This document shows, one piece after another, positions 1-9,872 of a stretch of 64,000 nucleotides of DNA. The notes beneath the pieces are model-generated. The model saw nothing but the letters and a program-made list of their open reading frames with translations, did not search any database and had not been told where the DNA came from. Made by a program: the position numbers and the translations under genes. Origin of the DNA: Vagococcus intermedius (lineage in GTDB: Bacteria; Bacillota; Bacilli; Lactobacillales; Vagococcaceae); assembly GCF_029144185.1 (NCBI RefSeq), contig NZ_CP110232.1:2066164-2130163 (forward strand). Reading direction: 5' to 3'. Each line of letters starts with the position of its first letter. Position 1 is the stretch's first letter.

Positions 1-80
1 TCTTTTTGTTCATAGCTAGCACGGCCATTGACAAGCCATAATAACAATCGGACAATTTGACGCATACATCTAAAAAACAT
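1..80 (-). CDS. Partial: probable 1-acyl-sn-glycerol-3-phosphate acyltransferase (PlsC-like), N-terminus only
   Basis: Reading the minus strand from the ATG at 80-78 gives an open frame that runs off the window edge: MFFRCMRQIVRLLLWLVNGR and a few more residues. A GAGG ribosome-binding site (complement of 89-92) lies 8 bases upstream. The start, a short basic segment followed by a hydrophobic helix ending in W-x-x-N-G, resembles PlsC-type lysophospholipid acyltransferases. As I recall, these often sit divergently beside trmN6 and a GIY-YIG gene in Lactobacillales. The HxxxxD catalytic motif would lie outside the window, so the assignment is tentative and rests mainly on context. Confidence 0.5.
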   Translation of the reverse strand, partial: MFFRCMRQIVRLLLWLVNGRASYEQK

Positions 81-168
81 TTATTTCGCCTCACTTTTTC
101 TATTTTCCACCATAGTATGACGAATATCAGGCTGACTTGCAAGTTTTTTCTGCTATTAGGTGACTTCG

Positions 169-177
169 TGCTATAAT
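169..177 (+). promoter_or_regulatory. Extended -10 promoter of trmN6
   Basis: TG at 169-170, one base, then TATAAT at 172-177, about 34 bases before the trmN6 start. There is no good -35 box, as expected for an extended -10 promoter. Confidence 0.5.
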
Positions 178-210
178 ATAAAACGATTATTGCTAAAAGG
201 AGCTTATGAC

Positions 211-954
211 ATGTCAGAACTATTATATGAAAACGAACGAATTGACCAACTTTATGCCGATGATATTCAAATAATTCAAAGTCATGAGGTCTTTTCTTTT
301 TCACTAGATGCCGTCTTACTGGCAAATTTCGCCGGACTACCAAAGCGTGGAACAATTGTGGATTTATGTGCAGGCAATGGCGCAGTAAGTCTTTTTATGA
401 GTCGCAAAACCTCGGCACATATTATTGGCGTAGAATTACAAGAACGCTTAGCTGATATGGGCCGTCGCAGCATTCAATTAAATGGTTTAGAGTCCCAACT
501 CTCAATGCTGACCATGGATTTAAAAAATGTTACCCATGCGATAAAAAAAGATTCGGTCGACTTAGTGGTTTGTAATCCACCTTATTTTAAAGAATTACCT
601 ACCAATCAAAAAAATCCAAATCCTTATTTAGCCATTGCCCGTCATGAGATAAAAACAAATTTGGATACCGTTATTCAAGAATCCTCAGGTTTACTAAAAT
701 TTAACGGGAAATTGGCAATAGTTCATCGACCAGAGCGCCTGCTAGATATTTTGGAAACTATGAAAAAATATCACATTATGCCGAAACGGGTCCAGTTTGT
801 TTACCCTAAAAGTGGGAAAGAAGCAAATATCTTACTTGTTGAAGGGATTCGTCAGGGTAAGCCAGGCGGGCTTAAGATTTTACCTCCCCTACAAGTCTAT
901 GATGAACAAGGAAATTACTTAGATGCAGTTAGGAGTATGCTTTATGGAGAGTAA
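211..954 (+). CDS. trmN6: tRNA1(Val) (adenine(37)-N6)-methyltransferase
   Basis: A 247-residue class I SAM-dependent methyltransferase of the TrmN6/YabB family, which methylates N6 of A37 in tRNA-Val. The SAM-binding loop DLCAGNGAV is at residues 51-59 and the adenine N6-methyltransferase motif NPPY at 122-125, the hallmark of this group. The start was set at the ATG at 211 because AAAGGAG lies 8 bases upstream. An earlier in-frame ATG at 160 lies upstream of the -10 box and has no ribosome-binding site. The gene overlaps the following GIY-YIG gene by 11 bases, so the two are translated from one message. Substrate specificity comes from the family, not from this sequence. Confidence 0.88.
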   Translation: MSELLYENERIDQLYADDIQIIQSHEVFSFSLDAVLLANFAGLPKRGTIVDLCAGNGAVSLFMSRKTSAHIIGVELQERLADMGRRSIQLNGLESQLSMLTMDLKNVTHAIKKDSVDLVVCNPPYFKELPTNQKNPNPYLAIARHEIKTNLDTVIQESSGLLKFNGKLAIVHRPERLLDILETMKKYHIMPKRVQFVYPKSGKEANILLVEGIRQGKPGGLKILPPLQVYDEQGNYLDAVRSMLYGE

Positions 955-1219
955 AGAAATCGTCACCTCTCACTATTTTTATGTTTTACTTTGTGCTGAC
1001 AATACCTTTTATGGTGGTTACACGATTGATCCCGAAAGAAGATTGAAACAACACAATAGTGGGACCGGCGCCAAATATACTCGAGTGAAAAAGAGACAGC
1101 CGATGCAAATGATTTATAAAGAAGTATTTGACACAAAACGCGCTGCCATGCAAGCTGAGTATGCCTTTAAACAGTTAGCTCGTCATGAAAAAGAACGCTT
1201 CTTGTCAACATATCTCTAA
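944..1219 (+). CDS. GIY-YIG domain protein (UPF0213 family, YhbQ/YazA-like)
   Basis: A 91-residue single-domain protein. The GIY-YIG signature appears as YVLLC...YGGYT near residues 13-26, followed by the R-x-x-x-H helix (RRLKQHNSG) and the conserved glutamate in AEYAFKQL. Proteins of this family are small predicted nucleases, but their cellular target is not established. The start at 944 is preferred over the GTT-side extension because AGGAG at 931-935 lies 8 bases upstream, inside the 3' end of trmN6. The overlap and the conserved pairing with trmN6 suggest coupled translation. A bidirectional terminator follows directly. Confidence 0.85.
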   Translation: MESKEIVTSHYFYVLLCADNTFYGGYTIDPERRLKQHNSGTGAKYTRVKKRQPMQMIYKEVFDTKRAAMQAEYAFKQLARHEKERFLSTYL

Positions 1220-1237
1220 GTAACAGACTAGTTAAAT

Positions 1238-1269
1238 AAAAAAACTCAGCCAAATGGCTGAGTTTTTTT
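1238..1269. terminator. Bidirectional terminator between the GIY-YIG gene and yitT-like gene
   Basis: AACTCAGCC, a four-base loop, then GGCTGAGTT, with an A-run before and a T-run after. It can serve both converging genes. Confidence 0.85.
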
Positions 1270-2143
1270 ACATCCCTGGATCATAGAAGTTACCTAAAAT
1301 TTTGACATTATCCGCAATACTTACAAAAGCACTTGGATCGGCATCTTCCATCGCATCTTCTAATGAATGCATCTCGTAACGCGTAATAACAGTAAATAAA
1401 ATCGTTTTTTTATCATGCTTGAATGCTCCCTCAGCATCATTGATGATTGTAATGCCACGACGTAAACGGTCCTGAACACTTTCGATAACAGCTTCTGGTT
1501 TATTGGTAATAATCATGACTTGCATTTTTTGTTGTTTAGTAAAAACCAAATCAGTAACTTTCCCTGTCACAAAGATTGACAACAAACTATAAAAAGAATA
1601 CTGCCAGCCAAATAAATAACCTGCTGTAAAAGCAATCATCCCATTTAAAATCGTGTTAATCGCCCCAACATTTCGACCAGTTGCTTGACGAATCGTAATA
1701 CTAATGATATCTAAACCACCAGATGAAATTCCATTTTTTAAGGCTAAGCCGATTGCAAAACCATTAATTGCCCCACCAAAAATTGCACAAATAATCGGGT
1801 CATTGGTTAACGTTGTTACCGGAACTAACTGAATAGCAACCGTTGCTAACGTGACTGTGATAAATGTGAAAATTGTAAATTTTTTGCTTATTTTTCGCCA
1901 GGCTACAATGAACAAAGGGATATTAAGCGCGTAATAGATAACAGAAACTGGAGGCTCTTGACCTAACCATTTCCCCATCACAGTGGTAACAATTTGGGCA
2001 ATACCTGTCACACCACTTGCGTAGATATGTCCGGGCTGCCAAAATAGATTTAAGGCAATGGCTGCAAGCAAGGCATACAGCACCGCTACCGACCCTTTGG
2101 TCGTGTACTCATAATTGGATAACTTCTTCTGGAATTCTTTCAT
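1268..2143 (-). CDS. YitT family membrane protein (DUF161 + DUF2179)
   Basis: A 291-residue protein with five or six hydrophobic helices in the N-terminal two thirds (about residues 18-200) and a soluble C-terminal DUF2179 domain (about 205-285) with the typical IITNKPEAV and GITI motifs. The glycine-rich GGAINGFAIGLALKNGISSGG stretch around residues 125-145 is the YitT core signature. Family members are integral membrane proteins of unknown transport function, some linked to stress or amino-acid control. The gene is monocistronic between two terminators. The ribosome-binding site (GAGGAG) is rather far from the ATG (about 14 bases), so the start is slightly uncertain. Confidence 0.85.
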   Translation of the reverse strand: MKEFQKKLSNYEYTTKGSVAVLYALLAAIALNLFWQPGHIYASGVTGIAQIVTTVMGKWLGQEPPVSVIYYALNIPLFIVAWRKISKKFTIFTFITVTLATVAIQLVPVTTLTNDPIICAIFGGAINGFAIGLALKNGISSGGLDIISITIRQATGRNVGAINTILNGMIAFTAGYLFGWQYSFYSLLSIFVTGKVTDLVFTKQQKMQVMIITNKPEAVIESVQDRLRRGITIINDAEGAFKHDKKTILFTVITRYEMHSLEDAMEDADPSAFVSIADNVKILGNFYDPGM

Positions 2144-2202
2144 TTTGTAATGATTCTCTCCTCAGCTATTTAATAACTACATTATACGACTAACTAGTAT
2201 AC

Positions 2203-2237
2203 AAAGAAAGGGTAACCCTCTAGGCTTACCCTTTCTT
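2203..2237 (-). terminator. Terminator of the hisS-aspS operon
   Basis: AAAGAAAGGGTAA pairs with TTACCCTTTCTTT across a 9-10 base loop just after the aspS stop codon. Confidence 0.85.
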
Positions 2238-2248
2238 TAATACTATTC

Positions 2249-4024
2249 TTATTCTTTAATCATAGTTCCAGCAACAGATAAACTTAATTCTGCTAATTGT
2301 GCTTCTGAGACTTGGCCAGGTGCCTCGTTCATTGGATCAATTGCTTTACTATTTTTAGGGAAAGCAATCACTTCACGAATATTATCTTTACCTGCTAATA
2401 ACATCGCTAAACGGTCTAGACCTAAAGCAATACCACCATGTGGTGGGAAACCAAAGTCAAGAGCATCTAATAAGAAGCCGAATTGTTCTTCTGCTGATTC
2501 TTTTGTGAAGCCTAAGACTTTAAACATTTGTTCTTGGATCTCACGTTTGTGAATTCTTGAAGAACCGCCTCCTAATTCGTAGCCATTTAATACGATATCA
2601 TAGGCTTCAGCATAGACTTTCTCAGGAGCTGTTTCTAATAAAGCTAAATCACTTTCTTTTGGCATGGTGAATGGATGGTGAGCTGATGTATAGCGACCCG
2701 CTTCTTCATCATACTCCAATAATGGCCAATCAACGACCCATAAAAAATTATAGGCAGAGTCGTCAATTAAGTTTAACTCTTTAGCTAAACGATTACGCAA
2801 AGCGCCTAATGACGCTGCCACTACTTCCGCTTTGTCGGCTGAAAACATAATAATATCGCCAGCTTCAGCACCTGTTACTGCTAACAAATCAGCTTCTTTG
2901 CCTGTCATGAATTTAGCAATTGGTCCTTTTACACCTTCCTCATCAACTTTTAACCAAGCTAATCCTTTAGCCCCAAATTGTGTGACAAATGTTCCAAAGT
3001 TATCCATATCTTTACGTGAATAAGTGTCAGCTGCTCCTTTAGCAACAATTGCTTTCACTTGACCCCCATTTTCTAATGCCATTTGGAAGACTTTAAATTC
3101 AACCTCTTTTACTGCATCAGATAAATCAATTAATTCCATACCAAAGCGAGTATCTGGTTTATCACTACCATAACGAGCCATAGCATCATCATAACTCATA
3201 CGTGGGAATGGTAACGTCACCTCTACCCCTTTGACTTCTTTCATTACTTTCGCAACAAGTGCCTCTGTGTGATCTTGAATTTCTTCTGGTGTTAAGAAGC
3301 TTGTTTCAATATCAATTTGTGTAAATTCTGGTTGACGGTCTCCACGTAAATCTTCATCACGGAAACAACGAACTATTTGATAATAGCGGTCAAATCCAGC
3401 CCCCATCAACAATTGTTTTGTAATCTGTGGTGACTGTGGTAACGCGTAAAAATGTCCTTCTTGAATACGTGATGGCACTAAATAATCACGCGCTCCTTCT
3501 GGTGTTGATTTATTTAAATAAGGCGTTTCAACATCCATAAAGCCTTCATTATCTAGATAATTACGGACAGTTCTCGTAATATCATGACGCATACGTAGAT
3601 TATTTTGCATCTCTGGACGACGTAAATCCAAATAACGGTATTTCAAACGTAATTCATCGTTAACTGTTTCATTGTCATCAATTAAGAAAGGCGTTGTTTT
3701 AGCTGCATTTAAGATTTCAATCTCACTTGCAATAATTTCTACTTCACCTGTCGCCATATTTGGATTAATAGCTGAACCCTGACGCGCTGAAACGATCCCT
3801 GTAATCTCAATAACATATTCAGAACGACATGAATCAGCAATCTTCCACGCTTGCTCTGCAGTTTCAGGGTTGAAAACTACTTGAACAAAACCAGTACGAT
3901 CACGTAAATCGATAAAAATTAAGTTACCTAAGTCACGACGTTTCTTTACCCATCCTTTTAACGTTACTGTTTGCTCTAATTCTGCTTTTGTAATTTCACC
4001 ACAATAATTGGTACGCTTTGACAT
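2249..4024 (-). CDS. aspS: Aspartate--tRNA ligase
   Basis: A 591-residue class II aminoacyl-tRNA synthetase of the bacterial type. It shows an N-terminal OB-fold anticodon-binding domain (about residues 15-105), the class II motif 2 region ([20 protein letters not shown] around 220), the bacterial GAD insertion (about 300-415) and motif 3 ([14 protein letters not shown] near 535). It charges tRNA-Asp in the cytoplasm. It follows hisS by 33 bases on the same strand with no terminator between, so both are expected to share the T-box leader upstream of hisS. Two tRNA-Asp genes with anticodon GTC occur in this window. Whether it is discriminating or also charges tRNA-Asn cannot be read here; no gatCAB is in the window. 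Confidence 0.97.
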   Translation of the reverse strand: MSKRTNYCGEITKAELEQTVTLKGWVKKRRDLGNLIFIDLRDRTGFVQVVFNPETAEQAWKIADSCRSEYVIEITGIVSARQGSAINPNMATGEVEIIASEIEILNAAKTTPFLIDDNETVNDELRLKYRYLDLRRPEMQNNLRMRHDITRTVRNYLDNEGFMDVETPYLNKSTPEGARDYLVPSRIQEGHFYALPQSPQITKQLLMGAGFDRYYQIVRCFRDEDLRGDRQPEFTQIDIETSFLTPEEIQDHTEALVAKVMKEVKGVEVTLPFPRMSYDDAMARYGSDKPDTRFGMELIDLSDAVKEVEFKVFQMALENGGQVKAIVAKGAADTYSRKDMDNFGTFVTQFGAKGLAWLKVDEEGVKGPIAKFMTGKEADLLAVTGAEAGDIIMFSADKAEVVAASLGALRNRLAKELNLIDDSAYNFLWVVDWPLLEYDEEAGRYTSAHHPFTMPKESDLALLETAPEKVYAEAYDIVLNGYELGGGSSRIHKREIQEQMFKVLGFTKESAEEQFGFLLDALDFGFPPHGGIALGLDRLAMLLAGKDNIREVIAFPKNSKAIDPMNEAPGQVSEAQLAELSLSVAGTMIKE

Positions 4025-4057
4025 TTAAATTTCCTCCTAAAAATTGCTTACTCTCTT

Positions 4058-5359
4058 TTAATTGGTCGACTCACTTGTAAGTGTCTCAAAAACTTTTTTA
4101 AAATCTGTATGAATTGTTTGTAAAGATAGCGTTTCTTCTTGACCTGTTATCATATTTTTAACTTTAACATTGCCTTCGGCTAACTCAGTTTCTCCTAAGG
4201 TTAGCACTAATTTTGCTTGTAATTTGTTGGCTGTTTTAAATTGAGCTTTCACTTTACGTGACATAAAATCACGTTCAGCAACTAGCCCTGTTTGGCGAAT
4301 ACTTTGAACAAGTTTCAATGTTTCTAAGTTTGTCTCCTCACCCAAACCAACCACATAGACATCAACCGTTGGCGTAGCAGGCACCTCAATACCTTCAGCA
4401 TCTAATGTAATTAAAGCTCGCTCCACTCCTAAAGCAAAACCAAAGCCAGCTGTTTCAGGACCACCCAGCTCTTCAACTAAACCATCATATCGACCACCAG
4501 CACAGATGGTTGTAATAGCCCCACCAAAACCTGGAGCATCACTCATAATTTCAAAGATAGTATGGTTATAATAATCGAGACCTCGTACCATACGATGATC
4601 TATCTCATAAGGAACTTCTAAGGCTTCTAGTAGTGTTTTGACCTCATTGAAGAAACTTGCAGACTCTTCACTCAAATAATCTAAAATTGATGGGGCTTGC
4701 GCCACGATTTCTTGATCTTTTTGATCCTTACTGTCTAAGACACGTAAGGGATTGTCATGTAGTCTTTTTTGAGAATCGTGACTCAATTCAGCCGTTCTAG
4801 GTTCTAAATAGTCAATTAGCGCTTGACGATATGTCAAGCGGTCTTCTTTTGACCCCAGTGAATTAACCACAAGACGAATATGTTTTACTCCTAATTGACG
4901 GTAAAAAGCCATTGCCATCATCATTGCTTCAACATCGGTTGCTGGATTATTGCTACCAAAAACTTCTGCTCCAATTTGATGAAATTGGCGAAAACGTCCA
5001 GCTTGAGGACGCTCATAGCGAAACATTGGTCCCATATAGTAAACTTTGTAAGGTTTTTGATGTTCAGGACCAAATAGTTTGTTTTCAACAAAAGAACGAA
5101 CGATAGGTGCTGTACCTTCTGGACGTAATGTCACGTGACGATCACCTTTGTCTTTAAAATCATACATTTCTTTTGACACAATATCTGTCGTATCCCCTAC
5201 ACTACGAGAAATCACTTCGTAGTGCTCAAAAATTGGTGTGCGAATCTCATGGAATTCATATGTTTTAAACAAGCTACGTGCTGTTGCCTCAATAAACTGC
5301 CATTTTTCAACTTTGCCTGGTAAAATATCTGCTGTTCCTTTTGGTTTTTGATAAGCCAC
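4058..5359 (-). CDS. hisS: Histidine--tRNA ligase
   Basis: A 433-residue class II synthetase. Motif 2 is seen as [20 protein letters not shown] (about residues 105-125). The two histidine-specific motifs are [12 protein letters not shown] (about 260) and AGGRYDGL (about 285). The C-terminal anticodon-binding domain begins near residue 330. The start codon is GTG, preceded by GAAGAGG. It is first gene of the hisS-aspS operon and is led by a T-box element, so its expression should rise when the cognate uncharged tRNA accumulates. No tRNA-His gene is present in the tRNA cluster of this window. Confidence 0.97.
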   Translation of the reverse strand: MAYQKPKGTADILPGKVEKWQFIEATARSLFKTYEFHEIRTPIFEHYEVISRSVGDTTDIVSKEMYDFKDKGDRHVTLRPEGTAPIVRSFVENKLFGPEHQKPYKVYYMGPMFRYERPQAGRFRQFHQIGAEVFGSNNPATDVEAMMMAMAFYRQLGVKHIRLVVNSLGSKEDRLTYRQALIDYLEPRTAELSHDSQKRLHDNPLRVLDSKDQKDQEIVAQAPSILDYLSEESASFFNEVKTLLEALEVPYEIDHRMVRGLDYYNHTIFEIMSDAPGFGGAITTICAGGRYDGLVEELGGPETAGFGFALGVERALITLDAEGIEVPATPTVDVYVVGLGEETNLETLKLVQSIRQTGLVAERDFMSRKVKAQFKTANKLQAKLVLTLGETELAEGNVKVKNMITGQEETLSLQTIHTDFKKVFETLTSESTN

Positions 5360-5407
5360 TCTTATTACCTCTTCCTTTAATTTATTTACTCTGTTCCGCG
5401 ATTAAAA

Positions 5408-5640
5408 TAAAAAAGCCCCTGCCTATCACTCTGATAAACAAGGACGTATCTTCATACGTGGTACCACCTATACTTGGAAGACAAGTCTCCCCACTCTAAC
5501 GATTAACGCTCGTAACGGAATAGTTTTTTACTATTCATCTCCAGAGTGTCCGTATCATCTAATCTCACAATTACTTTCAGCCAAGGTAATTTTCTCTGGA
5601 GTAAGTTTATAATGACCATGCTCTTTCATCGATTCATCTA
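5408..5640 (-). promoter_or_regulatory. T-box leader of hisS-aspS
   Basis: On the minus strand the leader holds the T-box core GGTGGTACCACG (5457-5468 region), a competing terminator (CCTTGTTTATCA pairing with TGATAGGCAGGGG, then T6) and a long stem CTCCAGAG/CTCTGGAG in the stem I region. The likely specifier segment reads GGACACTC. Its GACAC (complement of 5546-5550) contains both a His codon (CAC) and an Asp codon (GAC). It is an element that senses uncharged tRNA and prevents termination. The assignment as a T-box is firm; the exact stem I fold and specifier register are inferred. Confidence 0.92.
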
Positions 5641-5650
5641 TACTACTTTA

Positions 5651-5679
5651 AAATTACTAAAAAAACCACAAAAAGTCAA
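5651..5679 (-). promoter_or_regulatory. Promoter of the hisS-aspS T-box transcript
   Basis: TTGACT (complement of 5674-5679), 17-base spacer, TAATTT (complement of 5651-5656), just upstream of the T-box. Confidence 0.55.
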
Positions 5680-5727
5680 GTACTCAATAATTTAATCTGA
5701 TTGTAACTACTCTAACTGCTTTTTTTT

Positions 5728-5736
5728 TGCTATAAT
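5728..5736 (+). promoter_or_regulatory. Extended -10 promoter of the SH3b/amidase gene
   Basis: TGC directly before TATAAT (5731-5736), 36 bases before the ATG at 5772. Confidence 0.5.
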
Positions 5737-5771
5737 AAATTATTGAATGAACAACCATACAAGGAGTCTCT

Positions 5772-7076
5772 ATGAAACTAACAGGAAATAAGAAACGGTT
5801 AACTCCGTGGTTATTAGCCGCAATTGTTACTTTAGTCATAGCCTTTGTTGTCACAGTCTTTCTTTCGATACATAATTTGAATCCTCAAAAGCAAATTATT
5901 ATCACAAAAAAGACAGCCCAGATTCACACTCAACCTAAAAAAAATTCTGGTACGGTTAAAGAAGTTCAACAAGGAGATACCTTGTTCGTCCTCAACCAAA
6001 AACGTGATTGGTACCGAGTTAAACTTAGTAATAACAAAAAAGGATGGGTCGCAATCAGTGATAGCAACAAAGGTCAAAAAAGTCCTGCTACTAACCTTAC
6101 AGCTACTATCCGTCAAGATAAAACTAAATTATTACTAAAGCCAAAAGAAGACAGTCCTACTATTACAACGCTAAAATCTGGTACAAAAATCACTATTTCA
6201 TCTGAACAAAGTGGCTGGTCCCAGGTGCGCGCGGGTAAAAAAGAAGGATGGATTTCGAACCGTTCAATTAAGATGGGTTCTCGAAAAAAAATCGATGCTC
6301 CTCTTACTAATAAACTCTACGCACGTCAAAATGGAACCTATATTCGGGCTAAAGCCAAGCGTAGTAGTGAAAGTATCTATACCTTAACTTATGGTGACGA
6401 ACTAATTTATCTAGGTACTAAGGGCGATTGGTACAAAGTTCTCTCACCTGATAAACAAATTGGGTACCTCCCTAACTGGACCGTCAATTTTTCAAAACCC
6501 GATAAAAAAGCCCCTTATCAAATCAGTCCTCTAGCTGATAAAATTATTATTTTAGATGCGGGACATGGTGGCTCAGATGTCGGAGCAATTAGCAACGATG
6601 GCATTATTTATGAAAAAATGATTACCTTGTCATCTGCACGATTTGTCGAAAAAGCGCTCGACAAGACAGGCGCCAATGTCGTGATGACTCGGAGCAATGA
6701 TACTTTTGTTGATTTACAAGAAATTCCCTTACGAGGCGAATTAGTCAATGCCGATGTTTTTATTAGTTTTCACTATGATTCATCTGGTCTCAGCAATCAA
6801 GCAACTGGCTTTACAACCTATTACTATCACGAAAAAGACATTCCTTTGGGAGAGGTCATTAATAAGCATCTCGAAAAAAATATTCCTTTAGTTAATCGGG
6901 GCGTTGCGCTGGGAGATTTTCTTGTCATCCGTGAAAGTAACACCCCTTCTCTACTACTAGAGTTGGGATATATGAATAACGATTTGGACATGCAACAATT
7001 TATTACTAAAACTTATCAAAAACTGGTTGCCAAATCTGTGACAGATGGCTTAACTGAGTATTTTGAAAGCAAATAA
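5772..7076 (+). CDS. N-acetylmuramoyl-L-alanine amidase with SH3b repeats
   Basis: A 434-residue exported cell-wall hydrolase. A basic start and one hydrophobic helix (about residues 13-32) give an uncleaved anchor or signal peptide. Three bacterial SH3 domains follow (about 40-95, 108-165 and 180-237), each with the W/D-W-Y-x-V pattern such as RDWYRVKL and GDWYKVLS. The C-terminal amidase_3 domain (about 253-432) has the zinc-ligand motifs DAGHGG and FHYDSSG and the catalytic glutamate in LLLELGYM. It should cleave the amide bond between MurNAc and L-alanine in peptidoglycan. It stands alone, diverging from hisS and ending in a shared terminator with dtd. Confidence 0.93.
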   Translation: MKLTGNKKRLTPWLLAAIVTLVIAFVVTVFLSIHNLNPQKQIIITKKTAQIHTQPKKNSGTVKEVQQGDTLFVLNQKRDWYRVKLSNNKKGWVAISDSNKGQKSPATNLTATIRQDKTKLLLKPKEDSPTITTLKSGTKITISSEQSGWSQVRAGKKEGWISNRSIKMGSRKKIDAPLTNKLYARQNGTYIRAKAKRSSESIYTLTYGDELIYLGTKGDWYKVLSPDKQIGYLPNWTVNFSKPDKKAPYQISPLADKIIILDAGHGGSDVGAISNDGIIYEKMITLSSARFVEKALDKTGANVVMTRSNDTFVDLQEIPLRGELVNADVFISFHYDSSGLSNQATGFTTYYYHEKDIPLGEVINKHLEKNIPLVNRGVALGDFLVIRESNTPSLLLELGYMNNDLDMQQFITKTYQKLVAKSVTDGLTEYFESK

Positions 7077-7107
7077 AAAAGCAGACTCATATGAGTCTGC
7101 TTTTTTA
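7074..7107. terminator. Bidirectional terminator between the amidase gene and dtd
   Basis: Perfect hairpin GCAGACTCAT/ATGAGTCTGC at 7081-7100, flanked by A-run and T-run. Confidence 0.88.
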
Positions 7108-7551
7108 TTTGTTTTCTGTATCAAAAATAATTGTTACCGGACCATCATTTAATAAACTGACCGCCATATCTGCACCAAATTTACCCTCTGATACTGGAAA
7201 GCCTTTTGCTCTTAATTCTGTATTAAAATAATCATATAAGGCGGTTGCCTCAGCAGGTTTAGCAGCGTCAACAAAGCTTGGACGCGTTCCTTTTCTAGTG
7301 TTAGCTAATAAAGTAAATTGTGACACTGATAAAATCTCACCCTCGACATCAGCTAAACTAAGATTCATTCGTTCATCTTCATCTTCAAAGACACGTAACT
7401 TACTAATTTTATTAACTAGATAATCCGCTTCCTCTTGAGTATCGCCATTTTTAACGCCCACAAGTAATAAAAAACCTTGTTTAATTTCTGAAATAACTTC
7501 TCCTTCAATTGCCACGCTAGCTGAGGCAACTCTTTGCAAAACTACTTTCAT
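7105..7551 (-). CDS. dtd: D-aminoacyl-tRNA deacylase
   Basis: A 148-residue protein matching the usual length of DTD. It carries the two cross-subunit active-site motifs: [17 protein letters not shown] (about residues 77-93) and the Gly-cisPro motif in NDGPVTI (about 136-142). DTD hydrolyses D-amino acids wrongly attached to tRNA, as a cytoplasmic dimer. It lies 18 bases downstream of rel, an arrangement found widely in Firmicutes, and is probably cotranscribed with it. Confidence 0.96.
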   Translation of the reverse strand: MKVVLQRVASASVAIEGEVISEIKQGFLLLVGVKNGDTQEEADYLVNKISKLRVFEDEDERMNLSLADVEGEILSVSQFTLLANTRKGTRPSFVDAAKPAEATALYDYFNTELRAKGFPVSEGKFGADMAVSLLNDGPVTIIFDTENK

Positions 7552-7569
7552 GATCTTAGCTCCTTTTCC

Positions 7570-9786
7570 CTAACCATTTGTTCGACGAACACTGTGAACA
7601 TCCGGTACGCTTTTAATTTTATCCACAATTTTTTCTAAGTGAGACAGATTTTTTATCATCACAGTCACTTGAATGACTGCCATTTTATTTTTACCCGGCT
7701 TTGCTTCCAAACTGATTAAATTTTTAGTGGTGGCATTTACCACTTGTAAGACATCATTTAATAGCCCTGTCCGATTATAACCATACACTTCTAAATCTGC
7801 ATGATATTCTTTCTCACTATCTGCGGCTGTATCTTCCCACTCCACCTCAATCAGACGTTGTTCAACTGTTTCATTATTAACAATATTTGGACAATCTCCT
7901 CGATGAATGGAAATACCACGCCCTTTTGTAATGTAGCCTACAATTTTGTCTCCAGGAACCGGATTACAACAACGACTAATCCGAATTAATAAGTTTTCCA
8001 CACCTTGGATAACTATTCCATCTTCATGACGCACTTTGATCTTATCAGTTTCTTTTTTGACTGGTTGTGTTAATAACTCTTCCTCTTCTTGTTTTTGACG
8101 TTCTTTTTCACGTTCAATACGCTCTTTTTCAGTTAAACAATGTGCCACAGCATGTGCTGTCAATTCACCAAAACCAATAGCGGCATACAAATCATCTTCA
8201 CCTTGAAAATTAAACCGTTCAAGGGCCTTACTCACTTTGTTTTTGACTAGAAACTCTTTTGGCTTAAACTCTAAGTTTAACAATTGCTTTTCTAGCGCCT
8301 CTTTCCCACGAACCACATTCATTTCGCGGTCTTGAACTTTGAAAAAACGTTTGATTTTATTGCGAGCCTTAGACGTTGCAACCATCTTCATCCAATCGCG
8401 ACTTGGGCCAAATGAATTATTTGAAGTTAATACCTCAATTATGTCACCATTTTTCAATTTGTAATCAAGTGGTACCATTTTCCCATTAACTTTTGCACCT
8501 GTTGTTTTATTTCCGATTTCAGTATGGATATTATAGGCAAAATCAAGTGGACAAGATCCTTTTGGCAACTCTGTTACATCACCTTTTGGCGTAAAGACGT
8601 ATACTTTATCACTAAAAATATCACCCTTTACCCCTTCCATAAAGTCAGCCGCATCATTACTTTCATTTTGCAATTCAATAATTTCATGGAACCAACTTAA
8701 CTGACGTGACTCTTGATTTTCAGGAGTCTTACTCGTTTTTCCTTCTTTATATGCCCAGTGAGCAGCTACCCCAAACTCAGCAATCTGATGCATTTCATGG
8801 GTTCTGATTTGGACTTCAACAGGGTTGCCTTTCGGTCCAATTACAGTCGTATGAAGCGATTGATACATGTTGGCCTTTGGCATAGCGATATAATCCTTAA
8901 AGCGACCAGGCATTGGTTTCCACTTCGTGTGAATGGCTCCAAGTACTGCATAACAGTCCTTAATTGTTGACACAATGACACGAATCGCTAATAAATCATA
9001 AATCTCTTCAAATTCTTTTTTCTGGGTTTTCATTTTTTGATAAATTGAATAAATATGTTTCGGACGACCATAGACGTCTCCTTCGATTACTAATTCATCA
9101 ATTGACTCACGGATATTCTCCACCGTTTCTTCAATATATTCAACACGCTCTTCACGCTTTGAGTTCATTAAATGGACAATACGGTAATATTGATTCGGAT
9201 TCAAATAACGTAAAGCCGTATCTTCTAATTCCCATTTGATTCTGCTCATCCCTAAGCGGTGAGCAAGCGGTGCGTAAATTTCCAACGTTTCTTTAGAAAT
9301 ACGACGCTGCTTATCTTCCCTTAAGTGCTTCAACGTCCGCATATTATGCAAACGATCGGCTAACTTGACCATAATAACGCGTAAATCTTGTGCCATCGCT
9401 AAGAGCATCTTCCGATGATTTTCCGCCAATTGTTCTTCATGTGATTTATATTTAATTTTCCCTAATTTTGTTACACCGTCAACTAACATCGCAACATCTG
9501 GACCAAATTCTTCTGCTAATTGTACAAGAGTTACTTCCGTATCTTCTACTACATCATGTAAAAAACCTGTCGCAACCGTATGAGGATCCATGTGTAATTG
9601 GGCTAGTATTCCGGCAACCTGAATCGGATGAATAATATAGGGCTCTCCTGATTGTCTCGCTTGATGAGCATGTGCATCTGCGGCAAATTCACATGCCTTT
9701 TTAACAAATGCAACATGCTCCGGGCCCATATAACTTGAGACTATTTCGATTACTTGAGCACCACTCAATACTTCTTCTTTTGGCAT
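7570..9786 (-). CDS. relA: Bifunctional (p)ppGpp synthetase/hydrolase (RelA/SpoT homologue)
   Basis: A 738-residue long RSH enzyme. In order: HD hydrolase domain with HDVVEDT (about residues 75-81), synthetase domain (about 235-345, with RVIVSTIKDCYAVLG and the EFGVAAHWAYKEG motif), TGS domain (about 390-450), a helical/zinc-finger region with the RCCNPVPGD motif (about 605), and C-terminal ACT domain (about 660-735). It makes and degrades the stringent-response alarmone at the ribosome. The ATG at 9786 is preferred to the GTG at 9795 because the GTG overlaps the AAGGAG ribosome-binding site, which is correctly spaced for the ATG. An intact HD motif suggests both activities. Confidence 0.96.
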   Translation of the reverse strand: MPKEEVLSGAQVIEIVSSYMGPEHVAFVKKACEFAADAHAHQARQSGEPYIIHPIQVAGILAQLHMDPHTVATGFLHDVVEDTEVTLVQLAEEFGPDVAMLVDGVTKLGKIKYKSHEEQLAENHRKMLLAMAQDLRVIMVKLADRLHNMRTLKHLREDKQRRISKETLEIYAPLAHRLGMSRIKWELEDTALRYLNPNQYYRIVHLMNSKREERVEYIEETVENIRESIDELVIEGDVYGRPKHIYSIYQKMKTQKKEFEEIYDLLAIRVIVSTIKDCYAVLGAIHTKWKPMPGRFKDYIAMPKANMYQSLHTTVIGPKGNPVEVQIRTHEMHQIAEFGVAAHWAYKEGKTSKTPENQESRQLSWFHEIIELQNESNDAADFMEGVKGDIFSDKVYVFTPKGDVTELPKGSCPLDFAYNIHTEIGNKTTGAKVNGKMVPLDYKLKNGDIIEVLTSNNSFGPSRDWMKMVATSKARNKIKRFFKVQDREMNVVRGKEALEKQLLNLEFKPKEFLVKNKVSKALERFNFQGEDDLYAAIGFGELTAHAVAHCLTEKERIEREKERQKQEEEELLTQPVKKETDKIKVRHEDGIVIQGVENLLIRISRCCNPVPGDKIVGYITKGRGISIHRGDCPNIVNNETVEQRLIEVEWEDTAADSEKEYHADLEVYGYNRTGLLNDVLQVVNATTKNLISLEAKPGKNKMAVIQVTVMIKNLSHLEKIVDKIKSVPDVHSVRRTNG

Positions 9787-9872
9787 GTGTCTCACTCCTT
9801 CACCTGTATACTTTTATCAGCTATTTTATACTTTCCTAAAAACAGCTGTCCTTATTTTTCTAATTAAGTAGT

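Noticed and set aside
5400-5660. Short repeats and hairpins considered as a CRISPR or mobile remnant
   Set aside because: They are the stems of a T-box leader. No regularly spaced repeats, transposase or inverted terminal repeats were found anywhere in the window.
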